Shown: positions 45,735 to 56,600 of the stretch, one piece after another | Numbering within the stretch: position 1 is the stretch's first letter | Layout of the letters: each line of letters opens with the position of its first letter | NCBI GenBank assembly: GCA_022036555.1 | Contig: CM039126.1 | Location: 10,584,079 to 10,648,078, forward strand | Source: Microstegium vimineum | Taxonomy: Eukaryota; Streptophyta; Magnoliopsida; Poales; Poaceae | Reading direction: 5' to 3' | Length of the DNA stretch: 64,000 bases | Notes under the pieces: generated by a model | Database searches by the model: none | What the model was told of the DNA's origin: nothing | The model's input: only the letters and a program-made list of their open reading frames with translations | Made by a program: the position numbers and the translations under genes

Positions 45735-46640
45735 TGCAGGCAGCGCATAAAGGGGGTTCAGCTAACCACACAACCGGATCAGATACGGTGGTGATTTTCA
45801 GCAAATGACCGCTATTCCTCAAGATCAACATACATGGTACAATTTCAAAGCTCTATACAGGATTACAAGTGGGAAACAATTTGGAAAACAAAAGATGGAG
45901 AATAAATGCAAGTTCTTCCTCTGGCTACTATTGCAAAGGAAGCTACTCACATCGGATCACATAATTAAGCGGGGAGGACAAGCAAACCCAATTTATCAGT
46001 TGTGCAGAACAACGAACGAATCAATGACACACACGGTTGTAAACTGCTCTTACTCCAAAAGTGTCTCGCAACAGATAGCACAACAAACTAGTCACCCACC
46101 ACTACCGTACATCTTTCAATCTTCTACTGAAATGAAAAGGCGGAACACCTGCCATTGCCCTAAAAAAACCAGAGTATTCCACGTCATCACTGTTATTTCA
46201 ACCATTCGAACTTAATGAGCAACCACCGTATCTTTCTCTGTTGTCCTCCGTCAACCTCATAGAACATGCTTTGGCTCACGCGCAGTGGCTTCAGTTACCA
46301 ACAGGCAAAGACCACGATAGGATCATCAATTCAGTCGGCTACCTTCCTCTTCCATTTAAATACTGATAGCTTGTGTATATTTATCCTCCACAAGACCTCA
46401 CGCCCGACAGATCACATCCCAGCAATTCTCTTGACATTTCTCCTATCCTATCATAAATCTGAGAGGTCACCGAAAGCAAGCTGATAGCATCATAGCAGTC
46501 TGCACCATTAACATAAAATGTTTTTTATTTTGCTCCTGTTAAAACTGCACTCCTGTTTTGCTAACCCTGCTGTAATCTACGTACATTTTACTTTCGGCAA
46601 GGTGCCAGTTGCATTCATACATGTACAAACTAGACGTTGA
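45735..46640 (+). pseudogene. LINE ORF2 C-terminal remnant (zf-RVT region) and 3' part
   Basis: The readings QPDQIRW and, in another frame, ENKCKFFLWLLLQRKLLTSD and NPIYQLCRTTNESMTHTVVN match the cysteine-rich C-terminal region (zf-RVT) of plant L1-type ORF2 proteins. It has at least one frame change (before 45805) and stops. No reverse transcriptase core is present in the window. The remainder to about 46640 looks like degraded ORF2 end and 3' UTR. Confidence 0.7.
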
Positions 46641-48104
46641 ATCGATATGATGTTTTCTGGAGTCTTAGGTGGTCATACGGTTGTTTGTTTCAAACATTCA
46701 GCTAGCAAGATAAAGAGGAAGGTGTTTTTGTGTTGAGATGGAATTACTTCACAGAGCCATTTCATCAAAAAGAGCAGCGATGCGCTCCTGCTAGCGCCCC
46801 TGGCCGCCCCGCCGCCGCCGGCGGCGGCGCCGGCCGCTGCCACCGCGGCTCTGGCGCCATCCTCTACCCCGCCCTCCTCCTCCTCCTCCTCCCCTCCCCT
46901 TCCTCCATCCACTCCGACCTCCCCTCCTCAGTCGCGCTCGGTTGAACGCGAGGGCACGACATGACCGCCGTCGCCGCCAGTGGCGGACTCCTCTGCCGGC
47001 GTGTCCCTGGCAGCGGTGGGGCAGCGTGTGGGTGCCGGATCTGAGGCCCCACGCCCACCTCCGCCATCTCCGCCCCCTACAACGCTGCTGGAGGCTGCTG
47101 CTGCCATGGAAGGTCTGCCGCCAGCGCCAGGAGCTGTGGCCGCAGCGCCTCCGCCCCCGGCGGATCCGACGCCAGAGCACCGCAGCGGGCTGTGTCGCCG
47201 ACGCCGATGCCGACGCCGTGTGAGCCCGTCCTCGTCGCCGGCCCACCCGTAACGCCTCCGACGCCGGGAGCCGCCTCCCCCAGGCCAGTCTCCACTGGAT
47301 CTGGCGCGGGGACCTCCTCTACGCCCGCGTCGCCGCCGCGCCCGGAGCAGCCGCCACGGTCGCCTCCAATCCCGCCACGACCGGATTTGGATCTGGTGCT
47401 GGGTCACCAATGCCAGGTTCCAGCAGTTCGCTCTTTTCCACCCCCTCCGGTGGGCGCCCCTCCGGTGGGCGCAAGAAATGCCGTCGGTGGGCAGACGACG
47501 ACGAAGAACCCGACGACGACGAAGAACCCGACGACGACAACCCCATAATCTACCTGGAGGTTGTTCGTCGGCCAGCGAAGCCACTATCCACGTCCCCGCC
47601 ACGCTCTTCAGTCATGGTCCAGGACCGTGGTAGTGCGCACGTTGGAAGACACGAACGTGGACGAAGCCAGAAGAAGCGCAGACAGCTGCGTCCCCAGCTG
47701 GTGTGCGGCATGCCCGCTCGACCAGTGGAGGGTCGTGCCCCCGTCCGCCAACGTCTCGGCCAACGCGGGAGGGTCTCCGCTCCCAACGTCGATGGGTGGA
47801 GGGAGACTCTGCCCCGGCCTGAGACACAGCCTGCGATCGTCTTGGTTGAGCCTCGTCCAGAGCAGCTCCCGAAGGCCCAAAGAATCCCCCCGAGCTTCAC
47901 GATCGGTGTTTCAACTGCCTCTCCTACTCACACCGAGTAGCGACCTGTCGGCTGCCACGACGTTGCCTACGTTGCCACGGTGTAACGTCCTGCCTCCTCG
48001 AGGCCAGGCCCGTTAACGTCTGATAGCTTTCCTAGGATATATACTGCCCTCACAAACCAACACTAGTCTTTTCGGCGCACTTTGTCCTCATTTGTGCGCC
48101 CCCG

Positions 48105-48170
48105 GGAAGAACTTCCCGGTCGGTCACCCATCCTGAAATTGCTCTAGGCCAAGCACGCTTAACTTTCGAG
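48105..48170 (-). other. 5S rRNA-like block in the left LTR of the TRIM
   Basis: On the minus strand it reads AGTTAAGCGTGCTTGGCC, then AGGATGGGTGACCGACCGGG and AAGTTC. This matches the internal promoter region (A-box to C-box) of plant 5S rRNA. It is not a full 5S gene; the 5' third is missing. In Cassandra elements this block drives pol III-like transcription. Confidence 0.85.
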
Positions 48171-48750
48171 TTTTTTGCAGATGGGCTTCCGGAAAAGAAG
48201 TTGCAACTTGTTTGTATGAGTATCATATTAATCCTATTAAGCCCTAGGCCAGGGTGTTACATCCTCACCCCTTAGGAGACCGACGTCCTCGTCGGTCAAC
48301 CCCAGGCCAGGAACGTCCCTCTTGGCCACGTCCGTGTGTCTAGTGTCAGTGCATGTGCCATGCTGTGTGACCACTCTGGATCCACACCAGCCATGCACAC
48401 CATGCCTGCGCAACTGACACACGCGCCCGTGAAACCACAAGGGTCGGCTCTGATACCATTTGTAACGCCCGGCCTCTTCGAGGCCAGACCCGTTAACGCC
48501 TGATAGCTTTACTAGGATATAGATGTTGTGTGACCACTCTGGATCCACACCAGCCATGCACACCATGTCTGCGCAACTGACACACGCGCCCGTGAAACCG
48601 CAAGGGTCGGCTCTGATACCATTTGTAACGCCCGGCCTCTTCGAGGCCAGACCCGTTAACGTCTGATAGCTTTACTAGGATATAGACTGTCCTCACAGAC
48701 CAACACTAGTCTTTTCGGCGCACTTTGTCCTCACTCGTGTGCCCCCGAGA

Positions 48751-48816
48751 AGAACTTCCCGGTTGGTCACCCATCCTAAAATTGCTCTAGGCTAAGCACG
48801 CTTAACTTTTGAATTT
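48751..48816 (-). other. 5S rRNA-like block in the right LTR of the TRIM
   Basis: Second copy of the block, with a few substitutions (AAGTTAAGCGTGCTTAGCCT, AGGATGGGTGACCAACCGGG). In element sense this is the 5' LTR, so it is the copy that would promote transcription. Confidence 0.85.
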
Positions 48817-50095
48817 TTTTGCAGATGGACTTTCGGAAAAGAAGTTGCAACTTGTTTGTATGAGTATCCTATTAATCCTATTAAGCCCTAGGCCAGGGTT
48901 TTACACACGGCTTCCGCCACATCGTCCGGGATTGCAAGCGGCCCAGGCCATCACCGAAGGGTGGTGGTTTGCCTCGCCGTCCAGCTCTTGCCGACAACAC
49001 TACGACCACCCTGCACACACCAATCGACACATCGAGCACGGATAGGACCGTGTCGCGTGTCGTGGGGGGCACTGACGGTACCCGTCCATGCAAGAGACGA
49101 CGTCGGCGGCCTCGTGGGGGCAAATGAAGGGCCCCAGCATGGGCGCGTCTGTTGGTTGCACCGACGATGCCACCACTCGGACCGTCGCACACTGCTTCAT
49201 CATGCCAGATCCGCTAGTGGAGGTGTTGTGTGGGTGCACTGGGCCTCCTACTTGGGTTGTCTCGGTCGACCCAATGTTGGACGAGTTTGCCGCGAGCCGA
49301 CAAGCGGTCACACCAGTGATGGCTCCTCAGGGCATGACAGACCCGCTTCGGGTATCACCTGTGCTGGGCACGACGGATCCGCCTCCGTTGTCGCCTGTGC
49401 AGGGGATGCCTCCATAGATGAGTCAGGGTGTTGATGCGGGTGTAGTAGCGTCGGGGGAGGATGGTGAGGCCACGCCCGATCCCGGTGACACGACTCCCAC
49501 GCCACGCGAGGCTGCTCGACGCCTCGCACGGTTTACCGAGGAGGTGCAGCTCAAGCGAATGTCGCCACTAATCGCCAGTCCGCCAAGGTAGAAGGCGGCA
49601 ACCAGGAGGTCCATGCCAATCAGGAGTAGGAGGATTGCCGCTCAGCCTTTGGCACACATACCGTCTGTCAAGCGGGGCGAGGTACTCATGCAGAGGATGG
49701 GCATTGCGCCACCGGCAGCTCCAGTGTCAACTGCGTCCAAGGGGACATACAACGCCTTATTCACAGGGAATTTGACGCCGAGCCGGGTGGCAGCTCTGGA
49801 TGAGTTGTTCCCATCGACCATTAACAAGATTGGTAGAAGAATGCTCTTCCCGAACGACGGAGTAGGGTCGCGCACTCAGTAGCAGAGGCGCCCAAATTCG
49901 TAAAGTTGTTTCGGGGTGCTATTAGTTTAGTCGTTTACGAGTCATGTAATATCGAAATTTGAAACAGTCTGCTAGGTAGGTCCAGCCTTAGTTGTAAGAT
50001 CACCTAGAGCGCTCATTAGAAGCGCGTCGTTTGTGCGTTTAATCCCTTCTTCTTAATCACAATGATACGTAAATCTTTTGCGTATTCGAGAAAAA

Positions 50096-51535
50096 CTTCT
50101 CAAACTTTGGCTTGGATTATGCCATGTCTATGTCACACATTAATTTATCAATAAAGAAGAATGCTCAGTAGAGGTCAAACCAAAAAAAAATGTAACTGTG
50201 GAAAGATATGTTTAGAGGGCAACGGATCTAGTGCAAACTCAACTCCCGTGCAAACTGTGCAAACTCTAATTTGGACCGTAGGATGTTGATCCAAGGGCGC
50301 GGAGAGATTGGGTAATTTTGCATTTAACCGCCCACTCTTAATCACACTTTTACAAATCCCCCCTTCCACCTCTCTCATGCGCCTCCTTGGATCAACATCC
50401 TGCGGTTCAGATTAGAGTTTGCACAGTTTGCACGAAAATTGAGTTTGCACTAGATCCGTTGCCTGTTTAGAGATATCATAATAAATATAATTCCTCTTTC
50501 GTCGCAAAAAAAACTATCATAATAAATAATGAAATCAATTATTTTGTTATGTTTCATATTTATTACCACAATAGATTGATGTATACTTCTAAGTTTTTGT
50601 AAATTTTTACTGTAAATGAACTAGGCTGATTCATGGATTTGAGTGCCAATTGTGTATATAGTTAAATCCTATTCTCCTATTCGGCAGATTTTCTTGTTCC
50701 CAATCACTTTTCTCCTTTTCATTTCAACATTAACCTTTTCCCTTTGTCACATTCAAATAATGTGTTCCTTTTCCCTTTGTCACATTCAAATAATGTGTTT
50801 CCAGCATTATTCACAATCACTCTAAAATCCCGCGGCAACGCACGGTATTCCGCTAGATTGGCATATGAATATTCCCTTGTCCTTTGATGCTAACTTTGTG
50901 CAAAAATTTTGGTAGGATCACGTGGGACCCCATGCAAAACACACATCTAAAATCTTTGAGAAAACTGTGGGACTCGGGTGGCATTTCGTGAAAGTGAAAA
51001 GCAAAAGCAAGAACTCAAGCACGGGCTACTGTTCTTGATCTCTCGTCTCCACTGGATGCAGTAGGTGTGAGGCATAACGAACCGAACAGAACTAAAAGAA
51101 CTAGAACCCAAAAAATCACTTTCCTATTCTAATCCGAATATTCAGGAACCAAAATAACCAAAAAGTTTGATTACTAGTATATTGCTATTATTCGCTTATC
51201 AACTGTTATTATCTAAAACAGTGTCGGTGTTGCCCAAAATTGCTTTAGAGCCTATGTATTTTTTTTGTTGTCTTAACTCTTAACCTCTACTGAAAAAGTC
51301 CGGTTAGAATCCGAGTCGCACTAAAACAATCGGAAACTGAAATGCTCTGTTTCTAGAATTTATCAAATTCCTTCGGAGAACCAAAGAACCGAATAGAAAT
51401 CGAACAAAAACTGAATGCCAGCATTGTAACTATTGAACGAAGTTTGTATATACCTGTCAATCACAGGAAGAAAAATCTTTTTCCAAACAAACGCATACAG
51501 CACAGCAGCTGCCATTTGCGGTCGCGACAACGTGC
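50096..51535. other. Intergenic with Mutator-type MITE and a short duplication
   Basis: AT-rich DNA. It holds the MITE at 50218-50463 and a 36-bp direct repeat (CCTTTTCCCTTTGTCACATT) at about 50731-50802. No conserved ORF. Confidence 0.5.
50218..50463. mobile_element. Mutator-type MITE, 246 bp, 9-bp duplication
   Basis: Arms of about 75 bp: left GGCAACGGATCTAGTGCAAA...GATGTTGATCCAAGG, right its reverse complement ending TTTGCACTAGATCCGTTGCC. Flanked by TGTTTAGAG on both sides (50209-50217 and 50464-50472). Long TIRs plus a 9-bp duplication point to Mutator. Confidence 0.9.
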
Positions 51536-53229
51536 TGAAAGGATCAAGATGTCCAAGAGCGGGGTGAATTGGACTTGTTTTAAATTTCTTAAGCAAATAT
51601 GAAAACCTATCAAATGCCAATCACCCCCTAGTGCCTACCGGTCGTGAGTCCTAGCTAGAAAGCGGTAGCAGTTCATGGAATTGAAGGACACCCTAAGTAA
51701 TTCTAGTGGGAAATGAAAGAACAAGACGGAATGTAATGCAGAAATGTAAAGAGCTAGGGAAAAGAGATTCTCAGTGACGCAACGATGTTTTTCCGAGGTA
51801 TCGAGGTGTCGACACACCCCCTAGTCCACGTTGGAGCACCTCCCAAGGTATCACTCTCCCTCTACCCGCGCAAGGGTAGAGTGCTCTCTACGGGCTGATT
51901 CTTCGTCACTTCGGCTCGGTGAATCGCCCACAACCGATCACAGAAGTTTTGAGAAGAGCCGCCGACAATCTTCCGGCGATCACTTCCTCTGAACACCACC
52001 AAACCGTCTAGGTGCTATCGAACACCAAGAGTAACAAGCACAAGACCTTCACTTGACCAATTCAAGGCTAGGAAGGTGGATGGATGCACACAAGTCACTC
52101 CTAATCACTCTAGGAGGGAAGAACAAGATGGAATCTCTCAAATCTCTCCCTCACTGGGCACTTGGCTCTTCAAGGATTCTCTCAAAGTGTAACCAGCTGA
52201 AACAATGGCCAAGTGTAATCCTAAGGACGAAGGGGGCAACTATAAATAGTCCCCACCTCCAAAACTAGCCGTTTTCTGCCTTTTCTCTTCTATGCGAAGC
52301 CACCGGACTACTCCGGAGCTAACACCACCGGACCAAGCAGCCTGGTTCGGAGCTCACTCTCTGCTGAGAAACAGACACCGTCGGACCACTTGCCTTAGTC
52401 CGACGCCCTGGTCTGACGCACTGGTCCGGAGCCAGGGTGCTCACTGAGTGAAAACACTTTCTCTTCTTCGAACCTCCGGACCACTCTCCTTGGTCCGGAG
52501 CCCTGGTCCGACGCGCAGGTCCGGAGCCAGGGAGCTCACTGAGTTGGATCACAGCTCTGCCTGTGAGCGTCGGACTACCCGTCGGACCCTCCGTCGGACT
52601 AGTCCGGAGCTCACTCCCAGGGCAGGCTTTCACTGACAGAGGCCACCGGACCACTTGCCTATGGTCCGATGCTCTTCCAGACAGGTGGTCCGGAGCTCTG
52701 TCTCTGAACTAGCTTCTAAGGCAAGGCCGCCGGACTCCTCTCCTTGGTCTGACGCTTCCTTAGCAAACTGGTCCGGAACTCTTTTCTCCCCTTTTCTTAA
52801 CTCTTATCACTAAGGTTTCTTAAGGTATTTTGCTCCTACCAACTTAAGGCATACCAAGGGATTATAGCAGGGTCTCTAGGACTGGTTATGACAAGTGTGC
52901 ATATACCCACTTTCCTAAACTCTCCTAGGTCAAGCTACTAATCTCATACCCCCATTAATAGTACGATCAAAGGAAAAACAAAGCTTTAGCTATACTTAGT
53001 GCCCTTCTCAACCTTATGGCACTAAGGACTAGCCTAGTCTTCAACTTGTATCATCATCCTTTGAAACCGAAATGATTTTCATCTTGGAGGCATGAATATC
53101 CATTAAGCACATTCAAATTGTATCACTAATGACCTAACACAAATGACTTTGCCTCTGCAAAACACACGTTAGTCATAGTGACCTAGCATTGTCGTTAATC
53201 GCCTAAACACAAGAGACCATGATTCTTCA
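51536..53229 (-). repeat. 3' LTR of the Copia element (1694 bp)
   Basis: Starts TGAAAGGATCAAGATG and ends CATGATTCTTCA, same family as the solo LTR at 24581-26245. It contains the array of GGTCCGGAG/GGTCCGACG motifs (52300-52790) and a CTATAAATAG motif at 52240-52249 that is self-complementary. Confidence 0.92.
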
Positions 53230-53245
53230 ATCTCCCCCTTTTAGG
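53230..53245 (-). other. Polypurine tract next to the 3' LTR
   Basis: On the minus strand CCTAAAAGGGGGAGAT directly precedes the LTR, the expected primer site for plus-strand DNA synthesis. Confidence 0.8.
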
Positions 53246-53692
53246 TGATTGACGACAATACAAGCTCGAGTAGAGAATAATGAGTGAATTTTGATAAGAG
53301 AAAAACATGACTTGACATGAGATAGGCATGGGTTAGTGATAAGAAAGACATATACATGTCTAAACCATTCAAGCCATGACAAGCACAAAGGATATGAAAT
53401 GAGAAAAGTACTTGATTTCAAAAGGATATGCTATAGCCAAAAGATCAGAGATTAGCGCGGAAGCAATATAGCATAACCAAGTGACATGATATATATAAGT
53501 AAAGGTCCACACATGTCACACAACCATCAAGTCTCAACCATCACACATATCATACAATGCATAAAGACGGTAAACGTGATGCATGATGCGATAGAGTAAA
53601 TACACATCAAAAGAACGAATCCTACTAACTCCCCCTGAAGCTAGCCCATCTACTCGACTCTCCCTCCCCCCTTTGGCGTCGAAGCACCAAAA

Positions 53693-56600
53693 CTAAGCGT
53701 CTGGAGGCGGAGTGAAAGCAGTCGTGGAGCGGTCAAGCACCCTGAACTCTGACAAGTAGGTCTCATCATCTGAATCCTCCCCCTGAGTGTATGTCGCTGG
53801 AAGTGGAGCGGTCTGGGGGACAGGAGCTGACGTGCTGTCTATCTCTGATGTCGAAGACTCTGGAGCTGTAGCTGGGGTAGGAGTAGGAGCAGAATCCGGT
53901 GCCACTGTCTCTGCTGGAGCCTCTGGAGCTGAGGTGTCCGGTTGGGCCTCATGCACGGACTCGACTAGAGTCTGAATAACTGGAGGCTGCGGAGGCTGTA
54001 CTGGAGTCGTCGTAACAACAGTGGCATCGATAGCAACAACAGTTGTGGGTGGAGTGGATACGACTAGAGCCCGACTGTCGTGTGTAGCCTCTGAGGAAGC
54101 AACTGAAGAACGGTGTTGACCAGCTGTCGGTGTAACAAGTGTGGCCTCAATATCTGCTGCTATCTGCTGACCAGTGGGGGGCGGCTGCCCTGTGATGTCG
54201 CTGAACGACGCTGAGAGATCTCTGATAGTAGCACCCATCATAGCGGACATCGGCGTGAAACCGGTAGTGAGAGGGGTGAACTGCTGAGTCGAGCCTAAGG
54301 TGTCTAACCACTGAGTGACCTAAGTCACCGGGGACTGGAACGGGGTGGTCAGTCCGGTACCCTGAAGTCCACTAGACTGTATGACTGGGGTGGGAGTGAC
54401 GGTCTGTCCGACTGAACTGGAAGAGGCCACTGAAGGGCCAACTGACTGTTGTGGTGCTGCTAGCTGACCAACTGACTGAGAGGGCTGAGACTGACTCATC
54501 ATCTGGATATGAGGTGTAGCCGGGTACTCAAGAGAAGGAGCGTCAGTCCACTTCATCATATGGGCCATGAAGGCCATGTTCTGCTGCTGGATCTGCTGAG
54601 ACTGGAGTTGGAAGCGTTGGGACTCCAACTGCATGACAAGCATTTGTCGCTGCATCTCAAAGTGTCTCTCCTTAGACTGCCTTTGCATTTCATCATGTCT
54701 CTGCTGGACCTGGGTGACTGCAGTCACAAGGGAACTCTGCTGCTCATTCAGACGGTCAAGAATCTTTAGCATCATAGTTTCTGTAGCAGAACCAGAACCT
54801 CCTGCCTCAGTGTCGTGAGCCTGTGGGGGCATGGTAGGAACAGGTTGGAAGTCAGCGTCAGAGCTGTCAGAAGAAGTATCCTCAGGAGTAACATCAGCCC
54901 CAGTATCCAAGTCATGGAGCTCCTGCTGCTCAATATCTCGGATCGAATCATCCTGAGTCTCAACATCATCTTGGTCAGCAGACGCAGTCCGTTGCCTGAC
55001 TAGGCGAAGCACACGGTTCCCAAACCGACTGTCAAAAGAAGCTAGTACTTTGTACGGTGGGAATGAAGTCGGTGACTGATCCAACAAATCACGGAGTCCG
55101 GGGTTGGCTCCCACAAGCTCGATAGCTATGATAGAAGAAATCCAATGAGCATAGGAAGCTGTCGTCGTGCCCTCATACCATCAGCAATCACATCCTCAAT
55201 CTCTAACACTAGGAAATCAGCAATATCAAACGGTGTCTGTGATACGAGAACCTGAAGGAGAAGCTGATGCATGTTAGTCAGACCTTCCTTGTACCCGGTG
55301 CGAGACAATAGAGTGCGCCGTAGAACATCGTTCAGACAGCGAACAGTGGGGTGAAGCTCTGCTGGAGTACGTCGAGAGCCCTCTGTGAAGGGTAGCCTGA
55401 AGAGAGGTGCGACCTCCTGAACTGACAAAGTACGACCACCTTTAGCCCGGCGAGGCACATGAACTCCTCTGTAGCAATCATAGTGAAGGTTGAGCTCTCC
55501 GGCTGTCTGGGTGAGGTGAAGAATCTCTCTGAGCTGAGTTGTGACACCCTGTGTCAAGCTTGCATTAGGATCATCATTAGCCTGTAAGCACATCATATCA
55601 TTGCATTCATGTTTGCATATGCTATCATTCCTGTGTGTGTGTTTATATGCTTTGAAACTAGAATTTAATAGGCGTTTTGTGCTTAATCTTGTGTTTAACC
55701 TGTTTAGTTAACCTGCTTAGTTTTATCAAATAAAAGAGTATGGAAAGGAAATCAGAATCGAGACAGGCTGAGCACCACCCCTCGACTTCGACCCCCGCCC
55801 GGAAGGCTCGATGACGGACTGAGGGTCCGAGCGAACGACCCCAGGCCAGAGGCTCGACCGAACCCGAGGCTCGATCGACCAGTCAGTCTATCGACGCCTA
55901 CCCCTCGAGTTCTACCCTCGATATCGCGAACCGAGGCTTGAGCGAACGACCCCGCACGGAAGGCTCGACCGAGTCAGAGGCTCGATCCGCCGATCGACCC
56001 TACCCTCGATGTCGACCCTCTCCCGCACGCTCGACCGCACGCACGTGCCGCGCACTCTCGCGCGCACTCGCCCGACCGCAGCTGAGCCGTACGTCGGAGT
56101 CATCCGCCGCGTGGCCGCCGATGCCTGACCACGGAAGTGGAACACGCCATCGCCGTCGCTTCGGCTCTGCGCCGACATCGCTGTCGCCGCTCGCGCTGTC
56201 TCACTCAAATCCGAGTAAACGACGCTAGGACCAAGTCCCGCTCTGTTTTGTCGCCGCAAGCATGCCAGCGCCGCTGCCTCCGCCGCACATCGCGTCACGT
56301 CCCCTCTAGCAGCGCCGGTCGGCCATGACCAAGCAAGGAGGAGAGCCTATACCTCCCCCACCTCCCGCACTCATCCGCACTCGCGCAATCGCTCGCATTG
56401 CCTCTGTTCTCGCCAGCCGAGAGCTCCAAGCACCGCAAGCGCCCCTTCTCAAATCCACCACCTCCTGAGTTCCTTTGCTCAATTCCTCTCGCACTAGCCT
56501 TCGCTTTTGCCCCGCACCCACGCTGCTCGCCTTTGTTTCACCAGCCGTGGACTTCAGTCACCGGAACGCCTTTCGCCGTTCTTCGACTCCGAGTCGCCAC

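Larger units (their letters stand above)
47981..48905 (-). mobile_element. Cassandra-type TRIM with 5S-derived LTRs
   Basis: LTR-like ends lie at 47981-48261 and 48624-48905 (281 and 282 bp, TGTAAC...TTACA). Both are flanked by the perfect 5-bp duplication CACGG (47976-47980 and 48906-48910). The primer-binding site TGGTATCAGAGCC (complement of the initiator Met-tRNA end) is on the minus strand next to the right LTR, at about 48608-48621, so the element runs right to left. Each LTR holds a 5S rRNA-like block. The short interior has no ORF, as expected. A 163-bp tandem duplication (48364-48526 and 48527-48689) repeats part of the interior, the primer-binding site and the first 66 bp of the LTR. 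Confidence 0.93.
46739..49882 (+). pseudogene. Retroelement ORF1-type protein with two CCHC zinc knuckles, broken
   Basis: The N-terminal part is Pro/Arg/Ala-rich in several frames (46739-47400). An acidic repeat (DDDEEPDDDEEPDDD) and VDGWRETLPRP follow in the 47410 frame. The first knuckle, CFNCLSYSHRVATC, is at 47907-47948. The second, CLRCH...FRHIVRDC, begins at 47964 and is completed after the TRIM at 48933-48935; both fit CX2CX4HX4C. The C-terminal part (49613-49882) reads RSRRIAAQPLAHIPSVKRGE and MQRMGIAPP, a segment common to unclassified grass retroelement ORFs. Frame changes occur, one of them at a run of six C (47886-47891). Function in the intact family: RNA binding in the RNP. Confidence 0.75.
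46739..50095 (+). mobile_element. LINE-like element: ORF1-type gene plus 3' tail, no ORF2
   Basis: An ORF1-type reading region (46739-49882) is followed after about 150 bp by the LINE tail AAATCTTTTGCGTATTCGAG and an A run (50070-50095). No reverse transcriptase or endonuclease sequence lies between. It is interrupted by a Cassandra-type TRIM (47981-48905). The left border is approximate and its target-site duplication was not found. Confidence 0.65.

Noticed and set aside
48105..48170. A 5S rRNA gene
   Set aside because: Only the internal promoter part is present, inside LTRs with target-site duplication; not a functional 5S gene.
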